Shown piece after piece: positions 40,875 to 48,355 of a stretch of DNA of 64,000 nt. Both the position numbers and the translations under genes were made by a program. The notes under the pieces were generated by a model that was not told where the DNA came from, searched no databases, and saw only the letters and a program-made list of their open reading frames with translations. This stretch comes from Streptomyces sp. Je 1-79 (lineage in GTDB: Bacteria > Actinomycetota > Actinomycetes > Streptomycetales > Streptomycetaceae), in the NCBI RefSeq assembly GCF_025195125.1, contig NZ_JAMGSL010000008.1, positions 125,627 to 189,626 of the forward strand, read 5' to 3'. The first letter of the stretch is position 1, and each line of letters starts with the position of its first letter.

Positions 40875-43853
40875 TCAGGCCTTGCGGGCCCGCGCCGCCG
40901 TCTTCTTGGCGGGCACGGCCTTCTTCGCCGCCGTCTTCTTGGCCGCTGTCTTCTTCGCGGGGGCCCTCTTCGCGCTCCGCGCCGCCGGCACGCCGGCGTC
41001 GCTGATGCGGTCGGCGCCCAGGATCTCGCGGAGGAACTTGCCGGTGTGGCTCGTCGGGACCGAGGCGACCTCCTCCGGAGTGCCCTCGGCGATCACCAGA
41101 CCGCCGCCGTTGCCGCCCTCCGGGCCCATGTCGACGACCCAGTCCGCGGTCTTGATGACATCGAGGTTGTGCTCGATGACGATCACCGAGTTGCCCTTGT
41201 CGACCAGACCGGACAGGACCTTGATCAGCTTCGAGATGTCCTCGAAGTGCAGACCCGTCGTGGGCTCGTCCAGGACGTAGACCGTGCGGCCGGTCGAACG
41301 CTTCTGGAGCTCGGAGGCGAGCTTCACGCGCTGCGCCTCACCGCCCGAGAGCGTCGGCGCGGACTGGCCGAGCCGGACGTATCCGAGACCGACCTCGTTG
41401 AGCGTGCGCAGATGGCGCGCGATCGTCGGGACCGCCTCGAAGAAGTCCAGGGCCTCCTCGATCGGCATGTCCAGGACCTCGGCGATGGACTTGCCCTTGT
41501 AGTGGACCTCCAGGGTCTCCCGGTTGTACCGGGCGCCGTGGCAGACCTCGCACGGGACGTAGACGTCCGGCAGGAAGTTCATCTCGATCTTGATCGTGCC
41601 GTCGCCGGAGCAGTTCTCGCAGCGGCCGCCCTTGACGTTGAAGGAGAACCGGCCCGGCAGATAGCCGCGGACCTTCGCCTCCATCGTCTCGGCGAAGAGC
41701 CTGCGGACGTGGTCGAAGACTCCGGTGTACGTCGCCGGGTTCGACCGCGGGGTGCGGCCGATCGGCGACTGGTCGACGTGCACGACCTTGTCGACGAGGT
41801 CGTCGCCGTCCACGCGCGTGTGCCGTCCGGGCACCGACTTGGCGCCGTTCAGCTCGCGCGCCAGGTGGGTGTAGAGGATGTCGTTGACCAGCGTCGACTT
41901 GCCGGAGCCCGAGACGCCGGTGACGGCCGTCAGGACGCCCAGCGGAAACGAGACGTCGATGTCCTGGAGGTTGTTCTCCCGGGCGCCGTGCACCGTGAGC
42001 CGGCGCGAGGGGTCCACCGGGCGGCGGATGTCCGGCGTCCCGATGGCGCGGCGGCCGGAGAGGTACTGCCCGGTCATCGACTCCTTGTTGGCGAGCAGTT
42101 CCTTCAAGGGGCCGGAGTGGACGACCTTGCCGCCGTGCTCACCGGCGCCGGGGCCGATGTCCACGACCCAGTCGGCGACCTTGATGGTGTCCTCGTCGTG
42201 CTCGACGACGATGAGCGTGTTGCCCATGTCCCGCAGCCGGACCAGGGTCTCGATGAGCCGGTGGTTGTCCCGCTGGTGGAGGCCGATGGACGGCTCGTCC
42301 AGGACGTAGAGCACGCCGACGAGGCCGGAGCCGATCTGGGTGGCGAGCCGGATGCGCTGGGCCTCGCCGCCGGAGAGCGTGCCGGCGGCGCGGTTGAGCG
42401 AGAGGTAGTCGAGGCCGACGTCGACCAGGAACCGCAGCCGCTCGTTGACCTCCTTCAGGACCCGCTCGGCGATCTTCTTGTCGCGGGCGTTGAGCTTCAG
42501 GCGGCCGAGGAACTCGGCGCACTCGCTGATCGACATCGCGGCGACCTCGGCGATGGAGCGCTCCATGACCGTGACGGCGAGGACGATCGGCTTCAGGCGC
42601 GTGCCCTCACAGGTGGGGCAGGGCACCTCGCGCATGTAGCCCTCGAAGCGCTCGCGGCTGGAGTCGCTCTCGGCCTCGCTGTGCCGCCGCTTGACGAAGG
42701 AGACGGCGCCCTCGAAGGCCGGGGTGGTGTACGCCCGCTCGCGTCCGTACCGGTTGCGGTAGCGGACCTCGACCTGGGTCTTGTGGCCGTGCATGAGGGC
42801 CTTCTTGGCCCGCGCCGGGAGCCCCGCGTAGGGGATGTCCGTACGGAAGCCGAGGGCCTGGGAGAGGCCGCCGATGAGCCGGCCGAAGTACTCCTTGGTG
42901 TGGCCGTGGGACCAGGGGTGGATGGCGCCCTCGTCGAGCGAGCGGTCCTCGTCCGGGACGATCAGCTCGGGGTCGACCTCCATGCGCGTGCCGATGCCGG
43001 TGCAGTCCGGGCAGGCGCCGAAGGGCGAGTTGAAGGAGAAGGAGCGGGGCTCCAGCTCCTCGAAGGAGAGGTCGTCGTACGGGCAGTAGAGGTGCTCCGA
43101 GTACATCCGCTCGCGCTCGGGGTCGTCCTCGGCGAGGTCGACGAAGTCGAGGACGACCATGCCGCCGGAGAGTCCGAGGGCGGTCTCCACGGAGTCGGTG
43201 AGCCGGCGCTTGGCGCTGTCCTTCACGGTGAGGCGGTCGACGACCACCTCGATCGTGTGCTTCTCCTGCTTCTTCAGCGTCGGCGGTTCGCTGAGCTGGA
43301 TGGTCTGACCGTCCACCCGGGCCCGGCTGTAGCCCTTGGTCTGGAGGTCGGCGAAGAGGTCGACGAACTCGCCCTTGCGCTCGCGCACGAGCGGCGAGAG
43401 GACCTGGAAGCGGCTGCCCTCGGGGAGCTCCAGGACCCTGTCGACGATGGCCTGCGGCGACTGCCGGGAGATCGGGCGGCGGCACTCGGGACAGTGCGGC
43501 TTGCCGATGCGGGCGAAGAGCAGGCGGAGGTAGTCGTAGACCTCGGTGATCGTGCCGACCGTCGAGCGCGGATTGCGCGAGGTCGACTTCTGGTCGATGG
43601 AGACGGCGGGCGAGAGGCCCTCGATGAAGTCGACGTCCGGCTTGTCCATCTGGCCGAGGAACTGCCGGGCGTACGAAGAGAGCGACTCGACGTACCGACG
43701 CTGCCCCTCGGCGAAGATCGTGTCGAACGCGAGGGAGGACTTGCCCGACCCCGACAGCCCGGTGAAGACGATGAGGGAGTCGCGGGGGAGGTCGAGCGAG
43801 ACGTTCTTGAGGTTGTGCTCGCGAGCGCCACGAACGATGAGACGGTCGGCCAC
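40875..43853 (-). CDS. uvrA: Excinuclease ABC subunit A
   Basis: This DNA-damage sensor of nucleotide excision repair is a double ABC ATPase of 992 residues. Walker A motifs are FTGLSGSGKSSLAFD near the N-terminus and VTGVSGSGKSTLV in the second half. Signature LSGGEAQRI/V occurs twice, with DEPSIGLHQRD and DEPTTGLHFED as Walker B regions. Zinc modules include CPYDDL...CPDC and CENCSGDG...CEVC. The C-terminus carries about 30 residues of Ala/Lys repeats (KKTAAKKTAAKKA) not present in the core family. The GTG at 43853 is chosen: GAAAGGTG lies 9-10 nt upstream and homology (ADRLIVRGAREHNLKN) starts there. Confidence 0.97.
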   Translation of the reverse strand: MADRLIVRGAREHNLKNVSLDLPRDSLIVFTGLSGSGKSSLAFDTIFAEGQRRYVESLSSYARQFLGQMDKPDVDFIEGLSPAVSIDQKSTSRNPRSTVGTITEVYDYLRLLFARIGKPHCPECRRPISRQSPQAIVDRVLELPEGSRFQVLSPLVRERKGEFVDLFADLQTKGYSRARVDGQTIQLSEPPTLKKQEKHTIEVVVDRLTVKDSAKRRLTDSVETALGLSGGMVVLDFVDLAEDDPERERMYSEHLYCPYDDLSFEELEPRSFSFNSPFGACPDCTGIGTRMEVDPELIVPDEDRSLDEGAIHPWSHGHTKEYFGRLIGGLSQALGFRTDIPYAGLPARAKKALMHGHKTQVEVRYRNRYGRERAYTTPAFEGAVSFVKRRHSEAESDSSRERFEGYMREVPCPTCEGTRLKPIVLAVTVMERSIAEVAAMSISECAEFLGRLKLNARDKKIAERVLKEVNERLRFLVDVGLDYLSLNRAAGTLSGGEAQRIRLATQIGSGLVGVLYVLDEPSIGLHQRDNHRLIETLVRLRDMGNTLIVVEHDEDTIKVADWVVDIGPGAGEHGGKVVHSGPLKELLANKESMTGQYLSGRRAIGTPDIRRPVDPSRRLTVHGARENNLQDIDVSFPLGVLTAVTGVSGSGKSTLVNDILYTHLARELNGAKSVPGRHTRVDGDDLVDKVVHVDQSPIGRTPRSNPATYTGVFDHVRRLFAETMEAKVRGYLPGRFSFNVKGGRCENCSGDGTIKIEMNFLPDVYVPCEVCHGARYNRETLEVHYKGKSIAEVLDMPIEEALDFFEAVPTIARHLRTLNEVGLGYVRLGQSAPTLSGGEAQRVKLASELQKRSTGRTVYVLDEPTTGLHFEDISKLIKVLSGLVDKGNSVIVIEHNLDVIKTADWVVDMGPEGGNGGGLVIAEGTPEEVASVPTSHTGKFLREILGADRISDAGVPAARSAKRAPAKKTAAKKTAAKKAVPAKKTAARARKA

Positions 43854-44027
43854 GCCGGTCCGCACCTTTCTTGAGAGAGCGGAGGCACAGAGTGCGGGTC
43901 ACAGATATGCCTGGATGTGTCTGGGTACCCAACAACCAAGGATGCCGGATGCTTCCATCGAGCCTATAGCACGCACATTCGATTTCCGGTCCTGCTCCGA
44001 CCGCTTCACCCGAATGAGTGGCGGCGC

Positions 44028-44033
44028 TAGGGT
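44028..44033 (+). promoter_or_regulatory. -10 hexamer TAGGGT, leaderless-type
   Basis: It lies 7 nt before the ATG at 44041, with no Shine-Dalgarno sequence in between. Confidence 0.5.
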
Positions 44034-44040
44034 CGGCCAC

Positions 44041-44742
44041 ATGATCGACCATGTGCGTGACCTGGCCTCTGTACGTGAAGCGACCGAGCGGCTCCTCCAC
44101 GCAGCCGCCTCCCTGGACAACGCCGCCGTGGCCGAGCCGTCACGGCTTCCCGGCTGGACCCGCGGCCATGTCCTGGCCCACGTCGCCCGCAACGCCGACG
44201 CCCTCGTGAACGTCCTCCAGGGCCGGCCGATGTACGCCGACGCCGCCACCCGGGACTCCGACATCGAGCGGGACGCCCCGCGCGCCCTGGCAGCACAGAT
44301 CGCCGACGTCCGCGAGACGGGCGAGCGCTTCCAGGCCGTGGGCGCGGAGCCCGCCGACTGGCAGCGGACCGTGGAGCTCCGCAACGGCGTCACGGACCGG
44401 GCGGCCCGGGTGCCCTTCCGCCGCTGGGTGGAGGTGGAGCTGCACCACGTCGACCTGGGGATCGGCTACGAGCTGGAGGACCTGCCGGAGGAGTTCGTCC
44501 TGCGGGAGATCGACTTCCTGGCGGACCGCTGGTCGGGGCGCCCGGAGGTCCCGCCGGTGACGCTCCGTCTCGGGTACGACGAGGACAGCCCCAGCTGGCG
44601 CACCGGCGGCGACAAGGGGGACGCCGTCGTCCTCGGGGGCACCCGCGCCGAGCTGCTCGGCTGGCTCTCCGGACGCGGCGACGAGGGCGCCCACCTCGCC
44701 GTCCTGGAGGGCGACCACCTCCCCAATCTCCCGCCCCTGTAG
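44041..44742 (+). CDS. Mycothiol-dependent maleylpyruvate isomerase-type DinB protein
   Basis: This 233-residue four-helix-bundle protein belongs to the MDMPI/DinB superfamily. The metal-ligand pattern is present: an N-terminal helix His (LPGWTRGHVLAHVARNADAL) and the HxxxD-like RWVEVELHHVDLGIGY. The C-terminal part is the MDMPI C-terminal domain. Members use mycothiol, the thiol of actinomycetes, for isomerisation or conjugation. The substrate here is unknown. The neighbouring hydroxyacylglutathione-hydrolase-like gene, 49 bp downstream, would suit thiol-adduct metabolism. Confidence 0.88.
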   Translation: MIDHVRDLASVREATERLLHAAASLDNAAVAEPSRLPGWTRGHVLAHVARNADALVNVLQGRPMYADAATRDSDIERDAPRALAAQIADVRETGERFQAVGAEPADWQRTVELRNGVTDRAARVPFRRWVEVELHHVDLGIGYELEDLPEEFVLREIDFLADRWSGRPEVPPVTLRLGYDEDSPSWRTGGDKGDAVVLGGTRAELLGWLSGRGDEGAHLAVLEGDHLPNLPPL

Positions 44743-44779
44743 CCCCCCTGTGGGACCCACGCCTGTCGGTGCCCGGAGA

Positions 44780-44785
44780 TAGGCT
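44780..44785 (+). promoter_or_regulatory. -10 hexamer TAGGCT, leaderless-type
   Basis: It lies 6 nt before the ATG at 44792 of the metallo-hydrolase gene. Confidence 0.4.
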
Positions 44786-44791
44786 GAGGCC

Positions 44792-45448
44792 ATGACGTAC
44801 AGCGGAGCGGTGAAGGTCGGCGGGCCCGCCGATGTGCACGAGCTGACGGACCTGATGATCTCCAAGGTCGCGGTCGGCCCGATGGACAACAACGCGTATC
44901 TGCTGCGCTGCCGGGCGACCGGCGAGCAGCTCCTGATCGACGCGGCAAACGAGGCCGGCACCCTCCTGACGCTGATCGGTGACGACGGCATCGCGTCCGT
45001 CGTCACCACCCACCAGCACGGCGACCACTGGCAGGCGCTCGCCGAGGTGGTCGCGGCGACCGGGGCTCGGACGTACGCCGGGGCGTACGACGCCGAGGGC
45101 ATCCCCGTCCCGACGGACGTCCCCGTCGAGGACGGCGACACGATCAAGGTCGGCCGGGTCGAGCTGACCGCCCGCCGGCTCGTCGGGCACACGCCCGGCT
45201 CGATCGCGCTGATCTACGACGACCCGCACGGCCACCCGCACGTCTTCACGGGCGACTGCCTGTTCCCCGGCGGGGTGGGGAACACCTGGAAGGACCCGAA
45301 GGCCTTCGCGAGCCTGATCCAGGACGTGGAGACCAAGCTCTTCGAGGCCCTGCCCGACGAGAGCTGGGTGTATCCGGGCCACGGCAAGGACACCACGCTC
45401 GGTGACGAGCGGCCGCACCTGCCCGCGTGGCACGCGCGCGGCTGGTGA
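44792..45448 (+). CDS. Metallo-beta-lactamase-fold hydrolase (glyoxalase II-like)
   Basis: This 218-residue binuclear metal hydrolase has the HxHxDH signature in TTHQHGDHWQA. The further ligands are GHTPGSIAL (His), FTGDCLFPGG (bridging Asp) and VYPGHGKDTTLGDE (His). This set matches hydroxyacylglutathione hydrolase-like enzymes; in actinomycetes the thiol would be mycothiol. It follows the mycothiol-dependent DinB enzyme closely. Confidence 0.9.
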   Translation: MTYSGAVKVGGPADVHELTDLMISKVAVGPMDNNAYLLRCRATGEQLLIDAANEAGTLLTLIGDDGIASVVTTHQHGDHWQALAEVVAATGARTYAGAYDAEGIPVPTDVPVEDGDTIKVGRVELTARRLVGHTPGSIALIYDDPHGHPHVFTGDCLFPGGVGNTWKDPKAFASLIQDVETKLFEALPDESWVYPGHGKDTTLGDERPHLPAWHARGW

Positions 45449-45548
45449 CGCCTCCCGGACGGCTCTGACCGGCGGAGGCGCGCGGTCCGTGGCCGTGTGC
45501 TTCCGCACGCCCCCGTAACCCGGACGGACGCAGGGTAGTTGGCGCGAC

Positions 45549-47000
45549 ATGCGCCACAGTCACTCTCCGCATCCGTCGCAGGATCCGGGGTCCCCGCCGC
45601 CCACCGCACCCGCGGAGCCCGGAACGGTCCCGGAGCCCACCGCCCTCTCCGTGCCGGCTCCCGCGGGACCCCCGGACTCCTCGGCCGCGCCCCACCCCTC
45701 CGGCGCCCCTGCCGCGCCCTCCATGGGGCGGCTGGCCGCCGCCTCGCTCGTCGGGACGGCCATCGAGTTCTTCGACTTCTTCGTGTACGGGACCGCCGCC
45801 GCGCTCGTTCTCGGGCCGCTCTTCTTCCCGACCTTCTCCCCCGTCGCCGGGACCCTGGCCGCCTTCGGCACCTTCGCCGTCGGCTTCGTGGCCCGCCCGC
45901 TCGGCTCCGTGCTCTTCGGCCATGTCGGCGACCGCTACGGCCGGCGCCCGGTCATGTTCGCCTCGCTGGTGCTCACCGGGTGCGCCACCGTGGCGGTCGG
46001 CCTGGTCCCGACGTACGCGACGATCGGGATCACCGCCCCCGTCCTGCTGCTCGTCCTGCGCTTCCTGCAGGGGCTCGGCCTGGGCGGCGAGTGGGGCGGG
46101 GCCGTCCTGCTCACGGCCGAGCATGCCCCGGAGCGGCGGCGGGGACTCTGGGCGAGCTTCCCGCAGATCGGCCCGTCGGTCGGCTTCCTGCTGGCGAACG
46201 GCGTGATGCTGGCGCTGTCGGCCGCGTTGAGCGAAGCGCAGTTCCGGGAGTGGGGCTGGCGCGTGCCGTTCTGGGCGGCCGGGCTGCTCGCGGTGGGCGG
46301 GCTGCTGCTGCGCTCCTCGCTCGCCGAGACCCCGCAGTTCCAGGAGCTCAGCGCGAGCGGGCGGCGGGCGAACGCCCCGCTCGCCGAGGTGGCGCGCGAC
46401 CACTGGCGGCTGGTCCTGCTCACCGCCGGCGCGCTCGCCGTCGGGTACGCGGTCTTCTACACGGTCTCCACCTGGGCCCTGGCCTACGGCACGGAGCGCC
46501 TCGGGGTCAGCCGTACGACCATGCTGGTCTGCATCATGGCGGCGGTGGCGGTCAAGGGTGCCACCACCCCGCTGGCGGCGATGCTGGGCGACCGGTACGG
46601 CCGTCGCCCGCTCTGCCTGCTCGGATGCGCGGCCACGGCGGTCTGGATGTTCCCCATGGCCGCCCTGCTGCACACGGCACGGCCGGTGCTGATGTTCCTG
46701 GGCTTCCTGGGCGCCCTGCTCTCCTTCATCACGATGTTCGCGGTGGTCGCCGCGTACCTCCCCGAGCTCTACGAGCCAAGGGTGCGGTGCACGGGCGCGG
46801 CGGTCGGCTACAACCTGGCGGGCGTCCTGGGCGGGGCGCTGACGCCGATCCTGGCGACGGCGCTGTCCGGGGGCTCCGGGCCGCCCTGGGGCGTGGCGGC
46901 GTATCTGACGGTGGTGGCGCTGGTGAGCCTCGGGTGCTTCGCGCTGCTCCCGGAGACGCTCCCGGCCCGGACCGAGGCGCCGGCGAAGGTGCCCGTCTAG
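45549..47000 (+). CDS. MFS transporter, metabolite:H+ symporter (MHS) family
   Basis: This 483-residue twelve-helix transporter is preceded by an unusually long Pro/Ser/Ala-rich cytoplasmic N-terminus (about 60 residues). The MHS features are GTAIEFFDFFVYGTAAAL in helix 1, DRYGRRPVMFASL and DRYGRRPLCLLG between helices 2/3 and 8/9, and LGGEWGGAVLLTAEHAPERRRG. Relatives move dicarboxylates, shikimate, proline or betaine. The substrate is unknown. The ATG at 45549 has no strong ribosome site; TAGTTG lies 7 nt before it. Confidence 0.87.
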   Translation: MRHSHSPHPSQDPGSPPPTAPAEPGTVPEPTALSVPAPAGPPDSSAAPHPSGAPAAPSMGRLAAASLVGTAIEFFDFFVYGTAAALVLGPLFFPTFSPVAGTLAAFGTFAVGFVARPLGSVLFGHVGDRYGRRPVMFASLVLTGCATVAVGLVPTYATIGITAPVLLLVLRFLQGLGLGGEWGGAVLLTAEHAPERRRGLWASFPQIGPSVGFLLANGVMLALSAALSEAQFREWGWRVPFWAAGLLAVGGLLLRSSLAETPQFQELSASGRRANAPLAEVARDHWRLVLLTAGALAVGYAVFYTVSTWALAYGTERLGVSRTTMLVCIMAAVAVKGATTPLAAMLGDRYGRRPLCLLGCAATAVWMFPMAALLHTARPVLMFLGFLGALLSFITMFAVVAAYLPELYEPRVRCTGAAVGYNLAGVLGGALTPILATALSGGSGPPWGVAAYLTVVALVSLGCFALLPETLPARTEAPAKVPV

Positions 47001-47035
47001 AACGCTCCCGCGCGGAAGGCCGCGGGGAACGCGAC

Positions 47036-47076
47036 GCGGCCGGTACGGGCGGTGGTGAGCCGCCCGCACCGGCCGC
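47036..47076. terminator. Bidirectional terminator between the MHS transporter and terC
   Basis: A 17-bp stem (47036-47052 with 47060-47076) has one A-C mismatch and a 7-nt loop, between two convergent genes. Confidence 0.75.
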
Positions 47077-47102
47077 GGTGCGCTGCTACGTGCCGTACGC
47101 GG

Positions 47103-48122
47103 TCAGGCGCCGACGCTGTCCTTCTCGGACTCTCCGGCCTCCGCCGCGGGGGTCGTCGAGGCCTCGGCGGCCTCGCGCTCCGCCTGCCGCTTCGAGGCGA
47201 TCAGGCTGGTGATCGTGGTGACGACCAGGACACCGCCGATGACCGCGAGCGAGAACGGGATGGAGATCTCCGGGACGTGCACCCCGGACTCGTGCAGGGC
47301 GTGCAGCACGAGCTTGACGCCGATGAAGCCGAGGATCACCGACAGGCCGTAGCTGAGGTGGACCAGCTTCTTGAGCAGGCCGCCGATCAGGAAGTACAGC
47401 TGACGCAGACCCATCAGGGCGAAGGCGTTGGCCGTGAAGACGATGTACGGGTCCTGGGTCAGGCCGAAGATCGCCGGGATGGAGTCGAGGGCGAAGAGGA
47501 TGTCGGTGGTGCCGATGGCGAGCATGACGATCATCAGCGGGGTCATGATCCGCTTGCCGTTGCTCCGGATGAACAGCTTGGTGCCGTGGTACCGGTCGGC
47601 GACGCCGAACTTCTTCTCGACACTCTTGAGGAGACGGTTCTCCTCCCAGTCGTCCTCGTCCTCGTCGGCCCGCGCCTCCTGGATGAGCTTCCAGGCGGTG
47701 TAGATCAGGAACGCGCCGAAGATGTAGAAGATCCAGGAGAAGTTGGCGATGACCGCGGCGCCCGCGGCGATGAAGATCGCGCGGAGCACCAGGGCGATCA
47801 GCACGCCGACGAGCAGCACGCGCTGCTGGAGGTGGGAGGGCACCGAGAACTTCGCCATGATCAGGACGAAGACGAAGAGGTTGTCGACACTGAGCGACTT
47901 CTCGGTGATGTAGCCCGCGAAGAACTCGCCGGAGGCCTGGCTGTTGCCCCAGATCAGCAGGCCGATCCCGAAGAGGGCGGCCAGGACGATCCAGACGATC
48001 GACCAGATTCCGGCTTCCTTGACCGACACGTCATGGGGCTTGCGCCCGATGAAGAAGTCGATAGCGATGAGGGCGCCCAGACCGAGAATGGTCAGCACCC
48101 AGAGAGTCGTCGAAACGTCCAC
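47103..48122 (-). CDS. TerC-family integral membrane protein (Alx-like)
   Basis: This 339-residue membrane protein of the TerC/Alx family is linked to tellurite resistance and, in other bacteria, to manganese homeostasis at the membrane. About nine helices are visible, with acidic intramembrane motifs ALIAIDFFIGRKPHD, EKSLSVDNLFVFVLIM, GTTDILFALDSIPAI and an acidic loop ARADEDEDDWEEN. The Asp residues in SVDNLF and FALDSIPA are the family signature. The GTG at 48122 follows gccggaggcgca. It lies downstream of the TerD genes on the same strand. Confidence 0.9.
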   Translation of the reverse strand: MDVSTTLWVLTILGLGALIAIDFFIGRKPHDVSVKEAGIWSIVWIVLAALFGIGLLIWGNSQASGEFFAGYITEKSLSVDNLFVFVLIMAKFSVPSHLQQRVLLVGVLIALVLRAIFIAAGAAVIANFSWIFYIFGAFLIYTAWKLIQEARADEDEDDWEENRLLKSVEKKFGVADRYHGTKLFIRSNGKRIMTPLMIVMLAIGTTDILFALDSIPAIFGLTQDPYIVFTANAFALMGLRQLYFLIGGLLKKLVHLSYGLSVILGFIGVKLVLHALHESGVHVPEISIPFSLAVIGGVLVVTTITSLIASKRQAEREAAEASTTPAAEAGESEKDSVGA

Positions 48123-48268
48123 TGCGCCTCCGGCGTCGTACGGCTACTTGATCAGCGTCGTCGCTGCCGGAGGTCTCCTCCACCCGGGGTCCGTGTGTGA
48201 CGGGCCGGGCCGACGCCCCGGGATCGACCCCGCTCGGGGCCGTCCGTATTGACGGGAACGCCGCACAT

Positions 48269-48282
48269 GGGGAGTACTCCCC
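48269..48282. promoter_or_regulatory. 14-bp perfect palindrome upstream of terC
   Basis: ggggagtactcccc lies about 150 bp before the terC start and 74 bp beyond the TerD-fusion stop. It could be an operator or a short hairpin. Confidence 0.35.
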
Positions 48283-48283
48283 T

Positions 48284-48355
48284 CCGCGCCAAGAAGACTA
48301 CCCGAAGAACCAAGAAAAGGTAAAGACAAGGGTAAAGAGGCCCCAAAGAGCCTGG
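48284..48355 (-). terminator. Possible Rho-utilisation tract after the TerD/FtsK-like gene
   Basis: On the minus-strand transcript this stretch after the stop is pyrimidine-rich and poor in G (for example ctctttacccttgtc), unlike its surroundings. C-rich, G-poor leaders of this kind are typical rut sites. No intrinsic hairpin is present near the stop. Confidence 0.3.

Noticed and set aside
40872..43874. A 1000-codon open frame on the plus strand opposite uvrA
   Set aside because: It is the mirror image of a highly conserved gene. The Val/Gly/Leu/Arg-heavy composition without domains is what high-G+C third-position bias produces on the opposite strand.
43866..44040. SOS (LexA) box upstream of uvrA
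   Set aside because: Only a poor match (cgaat-N4-gtgct) was found. It lacks the required dyad, so it is not reported as a site.
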